Assembly (NCBI GenBank): GCA_963812885.1
Contig: CAWEWZ010000002.1
Span: forward strand, 186,001 to 250,000
Direction: 5' to 3'
Length of the DNA stretch: 64,000 nucleotides
Source of the DNA: Bog-756 sp963812885
Lineage (GTDB): Bacteria > Actinomycetota > Acidimicrobiia > Acidimicrobiales > RAAP-2
Position 1 is the stretch's first letter. Every line of letters begins with the position of its first letter. The translations under genes and the position numbers were made by a program. The notes beneath the pieces were generated by a model. The model ran no database searches. It saw only the letters and a program-made list of their open reading frames with translations, and was not told where the DNA came from. Shown one piece after another: positions 38,912-47,912 of this stretch.

Positions 38912-39337
38912 TCAGGAGGGGAATCCTTCGAACTGCTCAGCGCCCGGGATTGGCGGCACCCATCGGTGGCGCATGGCGGTGTGGGCCTCGATAACGGGAG
39001 CCGCAAACTCAGGGTCCGCAAAGCTACCGACTGCGATCGCAATGAAAGCACTTGGGCCTTCGAGGATCCAATAGACGGTGGACCCGCAGGTCGTGCAGAA
39101 GTGGTAGCTGACTCCGTTGCCCTTCGAAGTGCCAATGCCATCAATTGCGAGACCGTTGCAGACCTTGGTCTCGCCCGTCACCAAGAGCCGCTCGTCAGGA
39201 GCGAAGTATGCACCGACCTGAAAGACGCTACCGGTTCGCTTCTGGCAGAAATCGCAATGGCAGGTAGCCACCCAAATCGGATCGTTTTCCACAGAAACGG
39301 TCACCCGGCAGCAGGCGCATCGAGCGATTCGTTCCAT
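38912..39337 (-). CDS. GFA family protein (glutathione-dependent formaldehyde-activating enzyme-like)
   Basis: A 141-aa zinc protein of the GFA/CENP-V fold. Zinc ligands are in RCACCRV, CHCDFCQKRTGS and HFCTTCGSTVYW. Most members have no proven role in glutathione chemistry and actinobacteria usually lack glutathione, so function is unknown. ATG 39337 begins just before the first Cys pair. It lies upstream of the broken CDF gene on the same strand. Confidence 0.87.
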   Translation of the reverse strand: MERIARCACCRVTVSVENDPIWVATCHCDFCQKRTGSVFQVGAYFAPDERLLVTGETKVCNGLAIDGIGTSKGNGVSYHFCTTCGSTVYWILEGPSAFIAIAVGSFADPEFAAPVIEAHTAMRHRWVPPIPGAEQFEGFPS

Positions 39338-39629
39338 CCTGGTCGCACAGGACCAACTCCGCCGCTCACTGGGTTTGCAACCGATGCCTCTTCCACCGTG
39401 TGGGGCGTCATCGATCAAGGGTCTCGCATCCGGACAAGGCCGGAAAATGCCCATCCCGAGCTGCTCTTATCCCTTCTCTAACCAGCGATCAAGACCCAAG
39501 GTCGTCAGCGCAAAGGTTGAGGCCCGATGTCGAGGTCAAAACCTCTTCAGTCGGTGGCGAAATATGTCGATCCGTCGGGGGTATCTGTCCAGATGTTACC
39601 GAGCACCTGTCGGACCGGAAAGGTGTGCT

Positions 39630-40268
39630 GTGCTTCCCAGCAAACAACGAAACGCCGAATTGTCGCCGAACACGGTCAACCTCACCGTTGAGTCAAGGCA
39701 CCTCCCGCAAATCTATGACGGTGGGTTCACCCTGATCGAGGTCATGGTCACGCTTCTCATTCTCGCCATTCTGCTGGCAATCGCCATCCCCACCTTCCTT
39801 GGGGTGACCCGATCAGCGGCGGGACGTGTTGCCCAGGTCAACTCAAATACGGCTCTCCTGGACTCCAAGACGACCTTCTACACATCGGGCCAGAGCTTCC
39901 CTCCCGTGGCAACCCTCATCACAGCCCTCAATGCCACTGAGAAGGCTCTGACGTTCCAGACTGCGGCCTCGACAAATCACAGTCGAATCAGCATCTACGT
40001 GGCCACTGACCAAAGCTCACTGATTATGGCGGTGCAGTCCAATACCACGAAGGATTGTTGGTACACCATCGTCAACGGGGCGTCTGAAGCGGCGAAAGCC
40101 GGCACCCCGTACAAGAAACTTCCCGCTTCCGTTCTCGGGGTTGGTACGTTCTTCGGGGAAGCAAAGCTTCCAGCCAGTGGGGTGGCTCCAACTTGCAAGG
40201 CCTCTGCGGTACTTGCTGCAAGCGCCGGTTCGGTTGCCTACCAGAGCGGGAGCTTTCCTCACCTGTAG
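39630..40268 (+). CDS. Type IV pilin-like protein
   Basis: A 212-aa prepilin. The leader ends DGG and is followed by FTLIEVMVTLLILAILLAIA, the class III signal with Glu5 and the long N-terminal helix; cleavage by a prepilin peptidase would fall between G and F. The C-terminal globular part has a Cys pair. GTG 39630 gives a 32-residue leader and follows a GGAAAGG; ATG 39564 is an alternative. No pilus assembly ATPase, peptidase or platform gene is in the window, so it depends on genes elsewhere. GC is lower than in the core regions. Confidence 0.8.
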   Translation: MLPSKQRNAELSPNTVNLTVESRHLPQIYDGGFTLIEVMVTLLILAILLAIAIPTFLGVTRSAAGRVAQVNSNTALLDSKTTFYTSGQSFPPVATLITALNATEKALTFQTAASTNHSRISIYVATDQSSLIMAVQSNTTKDCWYTIVNGASEAAKAGTPYKKLPASVLGVGTFFGEAKLPASGVAPTCKASAVLAASAGSVAYQSGSFPHL

Positions 40269-40434
40269 GAGCGGGGTCAGCTCATCTGACGGTAGACGCA
40301 AGAGTCGAGACTCCCCATTACAAGGTCCATAGTTGGTCCTGCGGGATCACCAGGCTGTAGGCCAGCCGTCGGCGAGCACCTATAGTTGCTGCTCGATCTA
40401 TAGTCAGCCGAACATCGTTGGGCATGGGGGATCG

Positions 40435-42033
40435 ATGAAGCGCAACGCCATCGCCGTGGGACTCATGCTGGTTGCTGGATTGCTCTTGGTTGGCTGCTCC
40501 TCAGTGTCGCCAAGCGCCACGGTTGCGAATGGCCAACGACCAGGCGTCCAGTGTCCGCCGAGCGATGTACCTGGCGGCCCGACGGGGTGCTACCTGATCC
40601 CTCCCGGTATCCACAAGATCAAGCACGTTGTCATTGTCATGCAGGAGAACCGGTCCTTCGACTCCTACTTCGGCACATACCCAGGTGCTGATGGCATCCC
40701 CATGGTCCATGGGGTTCCGACTGCGTGCGTCCCTGACACCCAGACCAATAGCTGCGTAAGGCCGTTTCATGACACCTACGACGTGAACGGGGGAGCTCCC
40801 CATGGCCTGACCGACGCCATTGCCGATGTCAACGACGGCAAGATGGACGGCTTCGTCGGTCAGCTTAACAAGGCGGTCGGAGCCTGTACTGAGAACCTTG
40901 ATCCGGCGTGCAACCCAGCCGTCCAAAAAGACAACAACGGGTTACCGGATGTGATGGGCTACCACACGGCGACGGAGATCCCCAACTATTGGACCTATGC
41001 CCGCCAGTTCACCCTCGACGACCACATGTTCGAGCCAGTGAAGTCTTGGTCGCTCCCCGATCACTTGTTCTTGGTGTCGGGATGGTCGGCGATCTGCAAG
41101 AACAAGAAGCCGTCGAGCTGCAAGAACCAAATCGGTGGCCCCTATTTCGTTGACCAGTTCGACAACGCCGTGGCCAAGGAGCTGGCCGGTGGGACCACAG
41201 CCATCGATTTGGCCTGGACCGACCTGACCTGGCTCCTGTTCAAGAACCACGTTTCGTGGGGCTACTACGTCCAGACCGGAGAGCAGCCCGACTGCGAGAA
41301 TGACTCGGCTGTGACGTGTAAGTCGATACCGCAGAGCTACCACACCCCTGGTATCTGGAACCCGCTTCCGCTCTTCGCCGACGTGCAGGCCGACCACCAG
41401 GAGAAGAACATCCAACCGTTGGACAACTTCCTCAAGCAGGCCGACAGTGGCACCCTGCCTTCCGTGTCGTGGGTCACGCCCGCCAACATCGACAGCGAGC
41501 ACCCACCGGACAGTGTGCATCAGGGTCAGGCATATGTGACTTCGGTCATCAACTCGGTCATGCGAGGTCCCGATTGGAAATCCAGTGCCATCTTCCTGGC
41601 ATGGGATGACTGGGGTGGCTTCTATGACCACCTGGCTCCGCCGACCATCGATCAGAACGGCTATGGCCTGCGGGTCCCGGCTATTACCATCAGTCCTTAC
41701 GCCAAGAGAGGCTTCATCGATCATGCGACCCTCAGCTCAGATGCCTATCTGAAATTCATCGAGGACGACTTCTTAGGGGGAGGTCGTCTCAATCCGAAGA
41801 CGGACGGCCGCCCCGATCCTCGCCCTGACGTGCGGGAGAACGCCAAAAAGCTCGGCAACCTGGCCAACGAGTTCAATTTCGACCAAACACCCCGTCGACC
41901 GGTCCTACTCCCAACCAATCCTCCGTCTGACTCACCTGACCTACCGCCATGGTTCATAGGGGCAGGTCCCTGCAATGGGTGCTCCGTTCCGCCGACTCCG
42001 AGACTGACCGGGGACAGTCCGAAGGCAGCCTGA
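40435..42033 (+). CDS. Phosphoesterase family lipoprotein (phospholipase C / acid phosphatase type)
   Basis: A 532-aa exported enzyme. The signal MKRNAIAVGLMLVAGLLLVG ends in a lipobox Cys, so it is anchored to the membrane. The phosphoesterase family (PF04185) start is KHVVIVMQENRSFDSYFGTY, with the metal-binding Glu-Asn; AWDDWGGFYDHLAPP and VPAITISPYAKRGFIDH are later active-site blocks. Relatives cleave phosphatidylcholine, sphingomyelin or phosphate monoesters. ATG 40435 has GGGGGATC before it. Stands alone. Confidence 0.88.
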   Translation: MKRNAIAVGLMLVAGLLLVGCSSVSPSATVANGQRPGVQCPPSDVPGGPTGCYLIPPGIHKIKHVVIVMQENRSFDSYFGTYPGADGIPMVHGVPTACVPDTQTNSCVRPFHDTYDVNGGAPHGLTDAIADVNDGKMDGFVGQLNKAVGACTENLDPACNPAVQKDNNGLPDVMGYHTATEIPNYWTYARQFTLDDHMFEPVKSWSLPDHLFLVSGWSAICKNKKPSSCKNQIGGPYFVDQFDNAVAKELAGGTTAIDLAWTDLTWLLFKNHVSWGYYVQTGEQPDCENDSAVTCKSIPQSYHTPGIWNPLPLFADVQADHQEKNIQPLDNFLKQADSGTLPSVSWVTPANIDSEHPPDSVHQGQAYVTSVINSVMRGPDWKSSAIFLAWDDWGGFYDHLAPPTIDQNGYGLRVPAITISPYAKRGFIDHATLSSDAYLKFIEDDFLGGGRLNPKTDGRPDPRPDVRENAKKLGNLANEFNFDQTPRRPVLLPTNPPSDSPDLPPWFIGAGPCNGCSVPPTPRLTGDSPKAA

Positions 42034-42370
42034 GGCCGAAGTGGCGATTGTCCAGCTCACCGTATTTCAACCTACAAAGGTTGCCCGAGTCCTGCGACGG
42101 AGCAAAATGTTTGCATGTTGTGGTGTGACCATTGTGGTCATGCGTCACGGTGCATCGGATTGTTGATGGGTTGGAGCGTACCAAGGTGTCCTTGATGTAA
42201 GACGCACCTTGTAGAAGAGGTTCATTACCGTTCCAGGACCCCTCGACCACACCAGATCTGTCCCCAGTGACGGTGAAGACTGCTTTCTGTGGTGCGGAGT
42301 GATGCTCGGGATGTTCAAAACAGAGCCATCTGGATGACAGGATCGATGTCGAGGTGCATATTCACCGGAG
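42034..42370. other. Gene-free stretch with two inverted repeats
   Basis: No gene supported. TGACCA-TTG-TGGTCA at 42126-42140 is a perfect 6-bp hairpin, and CAAGGTG at 42182-42188 pairs with CACCTTG at 42205-42211. Neither has a T-run. Lower GC. The last 20 bases may include more of the decayed integrase (IFTG in a different frame near 42355). Confidence 0.4.
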
Positions 42371-42625
42371 CGGGGCGGGCCACTGCGCCACGACGTCTTC
42401 CATAAGTATTGGGATCAGGCGAGAAAGAAGGTAGGAGTTCCCAAGTTGCACTCTCATGACCTTCGGCATACCGCAAATACGTGGGCCGCGGCCACTGGGG
42501 CTAGCACTGCGGAGCTAATGGCCCGAATGTGTCACGCATCACCACAGGCGGCCTTGGTTTACCAGCATGCCACCACTGATCGAGACCAACTCTTGGCCGC
42601 TGTATTGGCCAAACTTGCCGAGTCT
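42371..42625 (+). pseudogene. Tyrosine recombinase (integrase), C-terminal remnant
   Basis: The frame from 42371 reads RGGPLRHDVFHKYWDQARKK, then LHSHDLRHTANTWAAATGAS, ELMARMCHASPQAALVYQHA and ends near LAKLAE. This is the catalytic C-terminus of actinobacterial phage-type integrases, with Arg and His of the HxLRH box, a second His and the Tyr nucleophile in YQHA. The N-terminal two thirds is missing and there is no start or nearby stop; the frame simply runs into the tRNA-Cys gene. One family-typical GHAS is CHAS here. It is a relic of an element that integrated at the tRNA. Confidence 0.8.
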
Positions 42626-42763
42626 CAGAAGGATTCGACCGTTGGCTCAATCAGCCGCCGGAGAAGCCGGCACCCCATTGGCATCTGGCACGCTTATGGC
42701 ACGGTGCAACCGGGTCACGGCAAGCAAATGGTCTATACCGCCGTTGAGCTGCATTCATTCTGG

Positions 42764-42835
42764 AGGCGGCGGGCGGAATCGAACCGCCGTACGGGGCTTT
42801 GCAGGCCCCTGCCTAAACCACTCGGCCACGCCGCC
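42764..42835 (-). tRNA. tRNA-Cys (GCA)
   Basis: Seventy-two bases with acceptor GGCGGCG pairing CGCCGCC, discriminator U73 (an identity element of tRNA-Cys), D arm GCCGAGTGGTTTAGGC, anticodon stem GGGGC/GCCCC with loop CTGCAAA giving GCA and T arm GGCGGTTCGAATCCGCC. Its 3' end faces the integrase remnant, as in tRNA attachment sites. Confidence 0.95.
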
Positions 42836-42884
42836 ATGGCGCCCGATGATCCTACCCTCTACCTCAGGATGCTTGAATCTCACA

Positions 42885-43910
42885 ATGCGGATTGGAATGA
42901 TCGCCCCACCCTGGACACCCATCCCCCCGTTGCTCTACGGCGGGATCGAGTTAGTGGTCGACCAGCTGGCCCGCGGCCTGCAGGATGCCGGCCATGAGGT
43001 GCTCCTCTTCGCCACCGGCGATTCGACCTGCCCGGTCCCCCGCCAATGGGTCCTTCCGGCCGCCGAAGGTACCCGGATCGGGATGGTCGTCCCGGAGATC
43101 CGCCACGTCATGCACGCCTACGAGGCGGTCCAGCACTGCGACGTCGTGCACGACCACACCATGATGGGTCCGTTCTATTCCGAGCGGTACCCCGGCCTGC
43201 CGGTGGCCACCACCATCCACGGACCGTTCAACGAGGAACTGTCCGACATCTACCGGGCCAACGCCGAACGCGTCCCCATCGTGGCCATCTCGCACGCCCA
43301 GCGGCGGGCGGCCCCGGACATCCCCATCTCCCGGGTCATCCATCACGGTGTCGACGCGGCCCACTTCCCGGTAGGGGACGGATCCGGCGACGAGGACGGG
43401 CCCTACGTCCTGTTCCTCGGCCGTATGGCCGCCGACAAGGGGGCCCACCGGGCCATCGAGGTGGCCCGCAGAGCCGGCATCCGGATCTTCCTCGCCGCCA
43501 AGATGCGCGAGCCGTGGGAGATGCGCTACTTCTCGGAGTACGTCGAACCCCTCCTCGGGGACGATGCCCACTACCTGGGCGAGGTCTCCCACGAGCGCAA
43601 GCTGGAATTGCTGTCGGGAGCCTCGGCGCTCCTGTTTCCCATCCGGTGGAACGAGCCGTTCGGCATGGTGATGATCGAGGCCCTGGCCTGCGGCACGCCG
43701 GTCCTGGCCTTCCCCGAAGGGGCCGCCCCCGAGGTCGTCGACCACGGGCGCACCGGCTTCCTCTGTGATGACGAGGACGCCATGGTGGAGGCCATCGGCC
43801 GCATCGGCCAATTGGACCGGAGCGACTGCAGGTTGGCGGTGGAGGGCTACTTCTCGACCAATCGGATGGTGGCCGAGCACATCGAACTCTTCGAGTCGAT
43901 GATCGCCTGA
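42885..43910 (+). CDS. Glycosyltransferase family 4
   Basis: A 341-aa retaining GT-B glycosyltransferase. The N-terminus MRIGMIAPPWTPIPPLLYGG with GIELVVDQLARGL is the GT4 opening; VIHHGVD lies in the linker, FLGRMAADKG opens the donor domain and NEPFGMVMIEALACGTPVLAF carries the EX7E sugar-nucleotide motif. Probably moves a hexose from a nucleotide sugar to a lipid or other acceptor; similar solo genes are common in actinobacteria. The start lies 49 bases after tRNA-Cys on the other strand. Confidence 0.92.
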   Translation: MRIGMIAPPWTPIPPLLYGGIELVVDQLARGLQDAGHEVLLFATGDSTCPVPRQWVLPAAEGTRIGMVVPEIRHVMHAYEAVQHCDVVHDHTMMGPFYSERYPGLPVATTIHGPFNEELSDIYRANAERVPIVAISHAQRRAAPDIPISRVIHHGVDAAHFPVGDGSGDEDGPYVLFLGRMAADKGAHRAIEVARRAGIRIFLAAKMREPWEMRYFSEYVEPLLGDDAHYLGEVSHERKLELLSGASALLFPIRWNEPFGMVMIEALACGTPVLAFPEGAAPEVVDHGRTGFLCDDEDAMVEAIGRIGQLDRSDCRLAVEGYFSTNRMVAEHIELFESMIA

Positions 43911-43935
43911 CGTTCGTCGCCTGCGACCAGCGGAC

Positions 43936-44154
43936 TCAGGACCGCCGGCGGAACACCAGCTTGACCACCAGGGCGATCAAGGCCACCACGACCACCAGCT
44001 TGACCAGGAACCAGATCAGCGAACCGATGAAATGAAGCACCCCGAAGGCAACGAACAGGACGATCAGGCCGCCACCGATGATCAGGAGCCCGTCGAACAG
44101 GCTCAGCCCGCTGTGTTCGTCGCCCCGATGTTCGATGTCCTGTCCTCTGGCCAT
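43936..44154 (-). CDS. Small membrane protein, 72 aa
   Basis: MARGQDIEHRGDEHSG, then two adjoining hydrophobic helices (LFDGLLIIGGGLIVLFVAFG and LVKLVVVVALIALVVKLVF) and a basic tail. Probably an inner-membrane hairpin protein. I do not recognise a family. ATG 44154 leaves a 91-bp divergent gap to glnD. Confidence 0.6.
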   Translation of the reverse strand: MARGQDIEHRGDEHSGLSLFDGLLIIGGGLIVLFVAFGVLHFIGSLIWFLVKLVVVVALIALVVKLVFRRRS

Positions 44155-44233
44155 GTCTGCAGCGTAATCCCGAATGCCGAGGAACTGATCGCGCCGACCC
44201 CTGTAGATGTCGGCCGCCCCAGGTGGGCGGTGG

Positions 44234-44239
44234 TACGGT
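44234..44239 (+). promoter_or_regulatory. Putative -10 element for a leaderless glnD mRNA
   Basis: TACGGT ends 6 bases before the GTG start, the spacing of TAnnnT elements that give leaderless transcripts in actinobacteria. No Shine-Dalgarno sequence is present before the GTG. Confidence 0.4.
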
Positions 44240-44245
44240 CCGGCC

Positions 44246-46618
44246 GTGTCCCTGCGTGCGGAGCGCCAAACGCTCATCGAGCGTGACGACCTGCACGGCG
44301 ATGCCTTCTGCCACGCCTACGCGGACCTGGCCGACGAGTTCCTGACCGGATTGTTCGACCGGGCCACCGGCGCCGACTCCCGAGGGATAGCCCTGGTGGC
44401 GGTGGGTGGCTACGGCCGGGGGGAGCTGTGTCCGTTCAGCGACCTCGACGTCGTCCTCGTCCATCGCGGCAAAGGTGACGTCTCGGCCACCGCCGACAAG
44501 ATCTGGTATCCGGTCTGGGACGAAGGGATCTCGCTCGACCACAGCGTCCGGCGGCCCAGTGAGGCCCTCGACATGGCGGGCGAGGACCTCCGGGTGGCAC
44601 TCGGCCTCCTCGACGGGCGGGTCATCTGTGGCGATGCCAAGGTGGCCGAACCGATGCTCGAGGGCGCCCGCGACCGGTGGGCGAAGCAGAAGCCGCCCTG
44701 GCTCAGGGTCCTGGCCGATCTGGTCACCGAACGGCATCGGTCGTACGGCGACGTCGGCTTCCTCCTCGAGCCCGATCTCAAGGAGGCCCATGGTGGCCTG
44801 CGGGACGTCGCCGCCCTCACCGCCCTCATGCTGGCCGTCCCCGTCCTGGCCGACTATGTCGACACGGTGGCCATCGACCACGCCCGTGCCGCCCTGACGT
44901 CGATCCGGGTCGAGCTGCACCGCCGGGCGGGACGGGAACAGAACAAGTTGCTGCTTCAGGAGCAGGACCAGGTGGCGCGCGCCTTGGCCATGGACGACTC
45001 GGATGCGCTGATGCTGACCGTGGCCACCGCCGGGCGGACGGTGGCCTGGGAGGGAGACGACGCCTGGCGCCGGCGTGGTGCGTGGTCCCGCCAGCAGGAC
45101 GCACCCCGCGGCCTCCGGCGGTCGAGATCCCGGCGGGGGTCCACTCCGGGTGCAGACGGCGCCGTCACCGTCGTCCCCGGCACTCCCGATATCGGCGTGA
45201 CCGCCGACGAGGTGGTCCTGACCGAGGACGCCAATGCCGGCAGTGATCCGTCCCTTGCCCTCCGGCTGGCCGTGGTGAGCGCCGAGAAGAACCTCCCCAT
45301 CGCCAGGGACGCCCTCAACCTGCTGGGGCGCAAGGCGCCGGCCCCCCCTGTTCCCTGGTCGGACGATCTGCGGGCCACCCTGGTCAGGGTCCTGGCCACC
45401 GGCCCGGCGGCCATCCCCGCCCTCGAGGCCCTGGACCAGCGGAGGCTCCTCGAGCGGTATCTGCCCGAGTGGGCCGCGGTCCGGAACAAGCCGCAGCGGA
45501 ACCCGTACCACCGGTTCACCGTGGACCGCCACCTCCTCGAGGCGACGGCCAACGCGGCGACGCTGGCCCATCGGGTCAACCGGGTGGACCTGCTCCTGAT
45601 CGGAACCCTTCTGCACGACATCGGCAAGGGCTTCCCCGGCGACCACACCGAGGTGGGCATGACCGTGGTCCGTGACATCGGCACCCGCCTGGGTTTCCCC
45701 CCCGACGACGTGGACACGTTGGTCACCCTGGTCAGGCTCCATCTGCTGCTGCCCGACAGCGCCACCCGACGTGACCTCGACGATCCGGCCACCGCCGAAC
45801 GGGTGGCGGCCGAAGTGGGCGACCGGGCGACCCTCGACCTGCTGGCCGCCCTGGTCGAGGCGGACAGCCTGGCCACCGGTCCATCGGCCTGGGGATCGTG
45901 GAAGGCGGGGCTGGTGGCCGACCTGGTGGAGCGGACCAGGCGTCTGCTGGCCGGCCAGCCGGTGGCGCCCCCCACCCCGTGGATCACCGACGAGATCAGG
46001 ATGGTCATGGACACCGTGCGCGCCCAGGGTGCCCCGGCGCTGTCAATCGACGACCCGACGGTGATGGTGGTGGCCGCCGACCGGTCGGGGCTTCTGGCCG
46101 AGGTCACCGGCGCGCTCGCCCTCCACGGGCTCAACGTGCGGTCGGCCACCGTCGCCGGCGAGGACGGGGTCGCCGTCGAGATCTTCACGGTCGAGCCCTC
46201 GAAGGGACGGTGGCCTTCGGCGGCCCGTCTGGCCGACGACCTGGCCGCCATCATGGCCGGAACCCTGTCCGTCGAGGACCAGCTCGCCGAGCGGGCCCGC
46301 ACCTACCGGAGCGAGCGCCGGGCCATCACGCCGAGCCTGGTGTCGACCGAGGTGACCGTGGACAACAACGCCTCGGCCACCGCCACCGTGGTCGAGGTGC
46401 GGGCCGAGGACGTGGTCGGCCAGCTCCACCGGATCACCCAGGCGCTGGTCGACTGTGACCTGGATGTGACGTCGGCCAAGGTTTCGACGTTCGGTTCCGC
46501 GGTGGTGGATGCCTTCTACGTGCGGGGCCCCGACGGCGACAAGGTCACCGATGCCGGACTCATCGAGAAGGTCGAAGCCACCATTGGGGCCCGGGTGGCG
46601 GCGCACGCCCCCGGCTGA
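44246..46618 (+). CDS. glnD: Bifunctional PII uridylyltransferase/uridylyl-removing enzyme
   Basis: A 790-aa nitrogen-status sensor that modifies PII proteins according to glutamine. Domains in order: nucleotidyltransferase (VGGYGRGELCPFSDLDVVLV, with SDLD metal residues), the linker KEAHGGLRD, an HD phosphohydrolase domain (LLIGTLLHDIGKGFPGDH) and two ACT domains (VMVVAADRSGLLAEVTGAL and VVEVRAEDVVGQLHRITQAL) that bind glutamine. Actinobacteria often adenylylate rather than uridylylate PII. No glnB, glnK or amtB lies nearby, which is unusual since glnD often follows them. GTG 44246 fits the promoter spacing; the region 45090-45150 is a low-complexity Arg-rich insert. Confidence 0.93.
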   Translation: MSLRAERQTLIERDDLHGDAFCHAYADLADEFLTGLFDRATGADSRGIALVAVGGYGRGELCPFSDLDVVLVHRGKGDVSATADKIWYPVWDEGISLDHSVRRPSEALDMAGEDLRVALGLLDGRVICGDAKVAEPMLEGARDRWAKQKPPWLRVLADLVTERHRSYGDVGFLLEPDLKEAHGGLRDVAALTALMLAVPVLADYVDTVAIDHARAALTSIRVELHRRAGREQNKLLLQEQDQVARALAMDDSDALMLTVATAGRTVAWEGDDAWRRRGAWSRQQDAPRGLRRSRSRRGSTPGADGAVTVVPGTPDIGVTADEVVLTEDANAGSDPSLALRLAVVSAEKNLPIARDALNLLGRKAPAPPVPWSDDLRATLVRVLATGPAAIPALEALDQRRLLERYLPEWAAVRNKPQRNPYHRFTVDRHLLEATANAATLAHRVNRVDLLLIGTLLHDIGKGFPGDHTEVGMTVVRDIGTRLGFPPDDVDTLVTLVRLHLLLPDSATRRDLDDPATAERVAAEVGDRATLDLLAALVEADSLATGPSAWGSWKAGLVADLVERTRRLLAGQPVAPPTPWITDEIRMVMDTVRAQGAPALSIDDPTVMVVAADRSGLLAEVTGALALHGLNVRSATVAGEDGVAVEIFTVEPSKGRWPSAARLADDLAAIMAGTLSVEDQLAERARTYRSERRAITPSLVSTEVTVDNNASATATVVEVRAEDVVGQLHRITQALVDCDLDVTSAKVSTFGSAVVDAFYVRGPDGDKVTDAGLIEKVEATIGARVAAHAPG

Positions 46619-46703
46619 GCCGGCACTCGTCGCCCCGTCGGCCCGACGAGCGGTGGCGGCAGCTTCGCGCCGCCGGCTGGTAGATTCCCTGGTGAGGAGA
46701 GAT

Positions 46704-47882
46704 ATGGCTGGAGCGCACTCGCAAAACGGGCAATCGCGCCCAAAAACAGCTTCCGGCGGACATCGGGGGTGGCTGCTCGCCATCACCCTGACGCTGGTGG
46801 CCGTGGTCGCCGTGGGCGTTGCCGCGGTCGCCGTTCGCGGCGACTCCGGCCGTGCCGCCGCGTCACCGACCACGTCGCCGGCCCATGAGCTCGGTCTCAC
46901 CTCCACCGGTCCGTTTCGCGTGGTGGCGCTGACCCCCACCAACGGGAGCACCCAGGTGGCCACCAACGCAACGGTCTCCGTGGAGTTCTCCGAGCCGCTC
47001 AGCGCCCACTCACCCACGCCGTCACTCAGCCCCGCCGTCGCCGGCACATGGCAGTTGGTGACGCCGGACACGTTCGGCTTCGTGGCCACCGCTCCGCTGG
47101 TGCCGTCAGCGACGGAGACGGTCACCGTCCCCGCCGGCGGCGCCGGAGTGACCAGCGCCAGCGGTAAGAAGCTGACCACCGGGGGGACCTTCCACTTCAC
47201 CGTGGCGCAGGGAAGCACCCTCCGCCTCCAACAGCTTCTGGCCCAGCTCGGCTACCTTCCGGTCACCTTCACGCCGACAGGTCCACTTGTCGCACCCCAG
47301 GAAGTCGCCGAACCTCAGGAGGGCTCATTCGCCTGGCGGTGGACAGAGCCGGCTTCGCTGACCGGTCTGTGGACCGTCGGCTCTTCCAACGTGCTCACCA
47401 CCGGCGCGGTGATGACGTTCGAGTCGCAGCACAACATGACGACCGACGGTCTGGCCGGCCCGCAGGTCTGGCAGCAGCTTCTGGCCGACGCCCAGGCGGG
47501 AACCATCTACACCGCTCCCTACAACTACGTCTACGTGTCCAAGTCGGATCCGGAGACGACCACCGTCTACAGCAACGGCGGCGAGGTGTACTCGACCCTG
47601 GCCAACACCGGAGTCGCGGCGGCGCCCACCGCCGACGGGACCTTCCCGGTGTACGAGCGGTTCAAGGTCACCACCATGACCGGCACCAACCCCGACGGTT
47701 CCCACTACTCCGATCCGGGGATCCCGTGGGTGAGCTACTTCAACGGCGGGGACGCACTCCACGGCTTCGTCCGGGGGAGCTACGGGTTCCCCCAGAGCGA
47801 CGGATGCGTGGAGATGCCTCCGGCCAACGCTGCCGTGGTCTACCCGCTCACGCCGATCGGCACCCTGGTCACCGTCGCCTGA
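46704..47882 (+). CDS. L,D-transpeptidase with Ig-like and peptidoglycan-binding domains
   Basis: A 392-aa exported enzyme making 3-3 peptidoglycan cross-links. One N-terminal membrane anchor (WLLAITLTLVAVVAVGVAAV), a bacterial Ig-like domain (VALTPTNGSTQVATNATVSV), a peptidoglycan-binding-like segment (LRLQQLLAQLGYLP, MTFESQHNMTTDG) and the YkuD domain with HGFVRGSYGFPQSDGCVEMP, which contains the catalytic His, Ser-x-Gly-Cys. ATG 46704 has GAGGAGA upstream. Architecture matches mycobacterial Ldt enzymes plus an extra PG-binding unit. Confidence 0.92.
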   Translation: MAGAHSQNGQSRPKTASGGHRGWLLAITLTLVAVVAVGVAAVAVRGDSGRAAASPTTSPAHELGLTSTGPFRVVALTPTNGSTQVATNATVSVEFSEPLSAHSPTPSLSPAVAGTWQLVTPDTFGFVATAPLVPSATETVTVPAGGAGVTSASGKKLTTGGTFHFTVAQGSTLRLQQLLAQLGYLPVTFTPTGPLVAPQEVAEPQEGSFAWRWTEPASLTGLWTVGSSNVLTTGAVMTFESQHNMTTDGLAGPQVWQQLLADAQAGTIYTAPYNYVYVSKSDPETTTVYSNGGEVYSTLANTGVAAAPTADGTFPVYERFKVTTMTGTNPDGSHYSDPGIPWVSYFNGGDALHGFVRGSYGFPQSDGCVEMPPANAAVVYPLTPIGTLVTVA

Positions 47883-47912
47883 TCACCAGCGCACGGTCAT
47901 GGCCGGGCGTCC

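Noticed and set aside
42446..42997. Integrase frame extended to 42997
   Set aside because: Beyond about 42625 it reads through tRNA-Cys antisense and loses all similarity.
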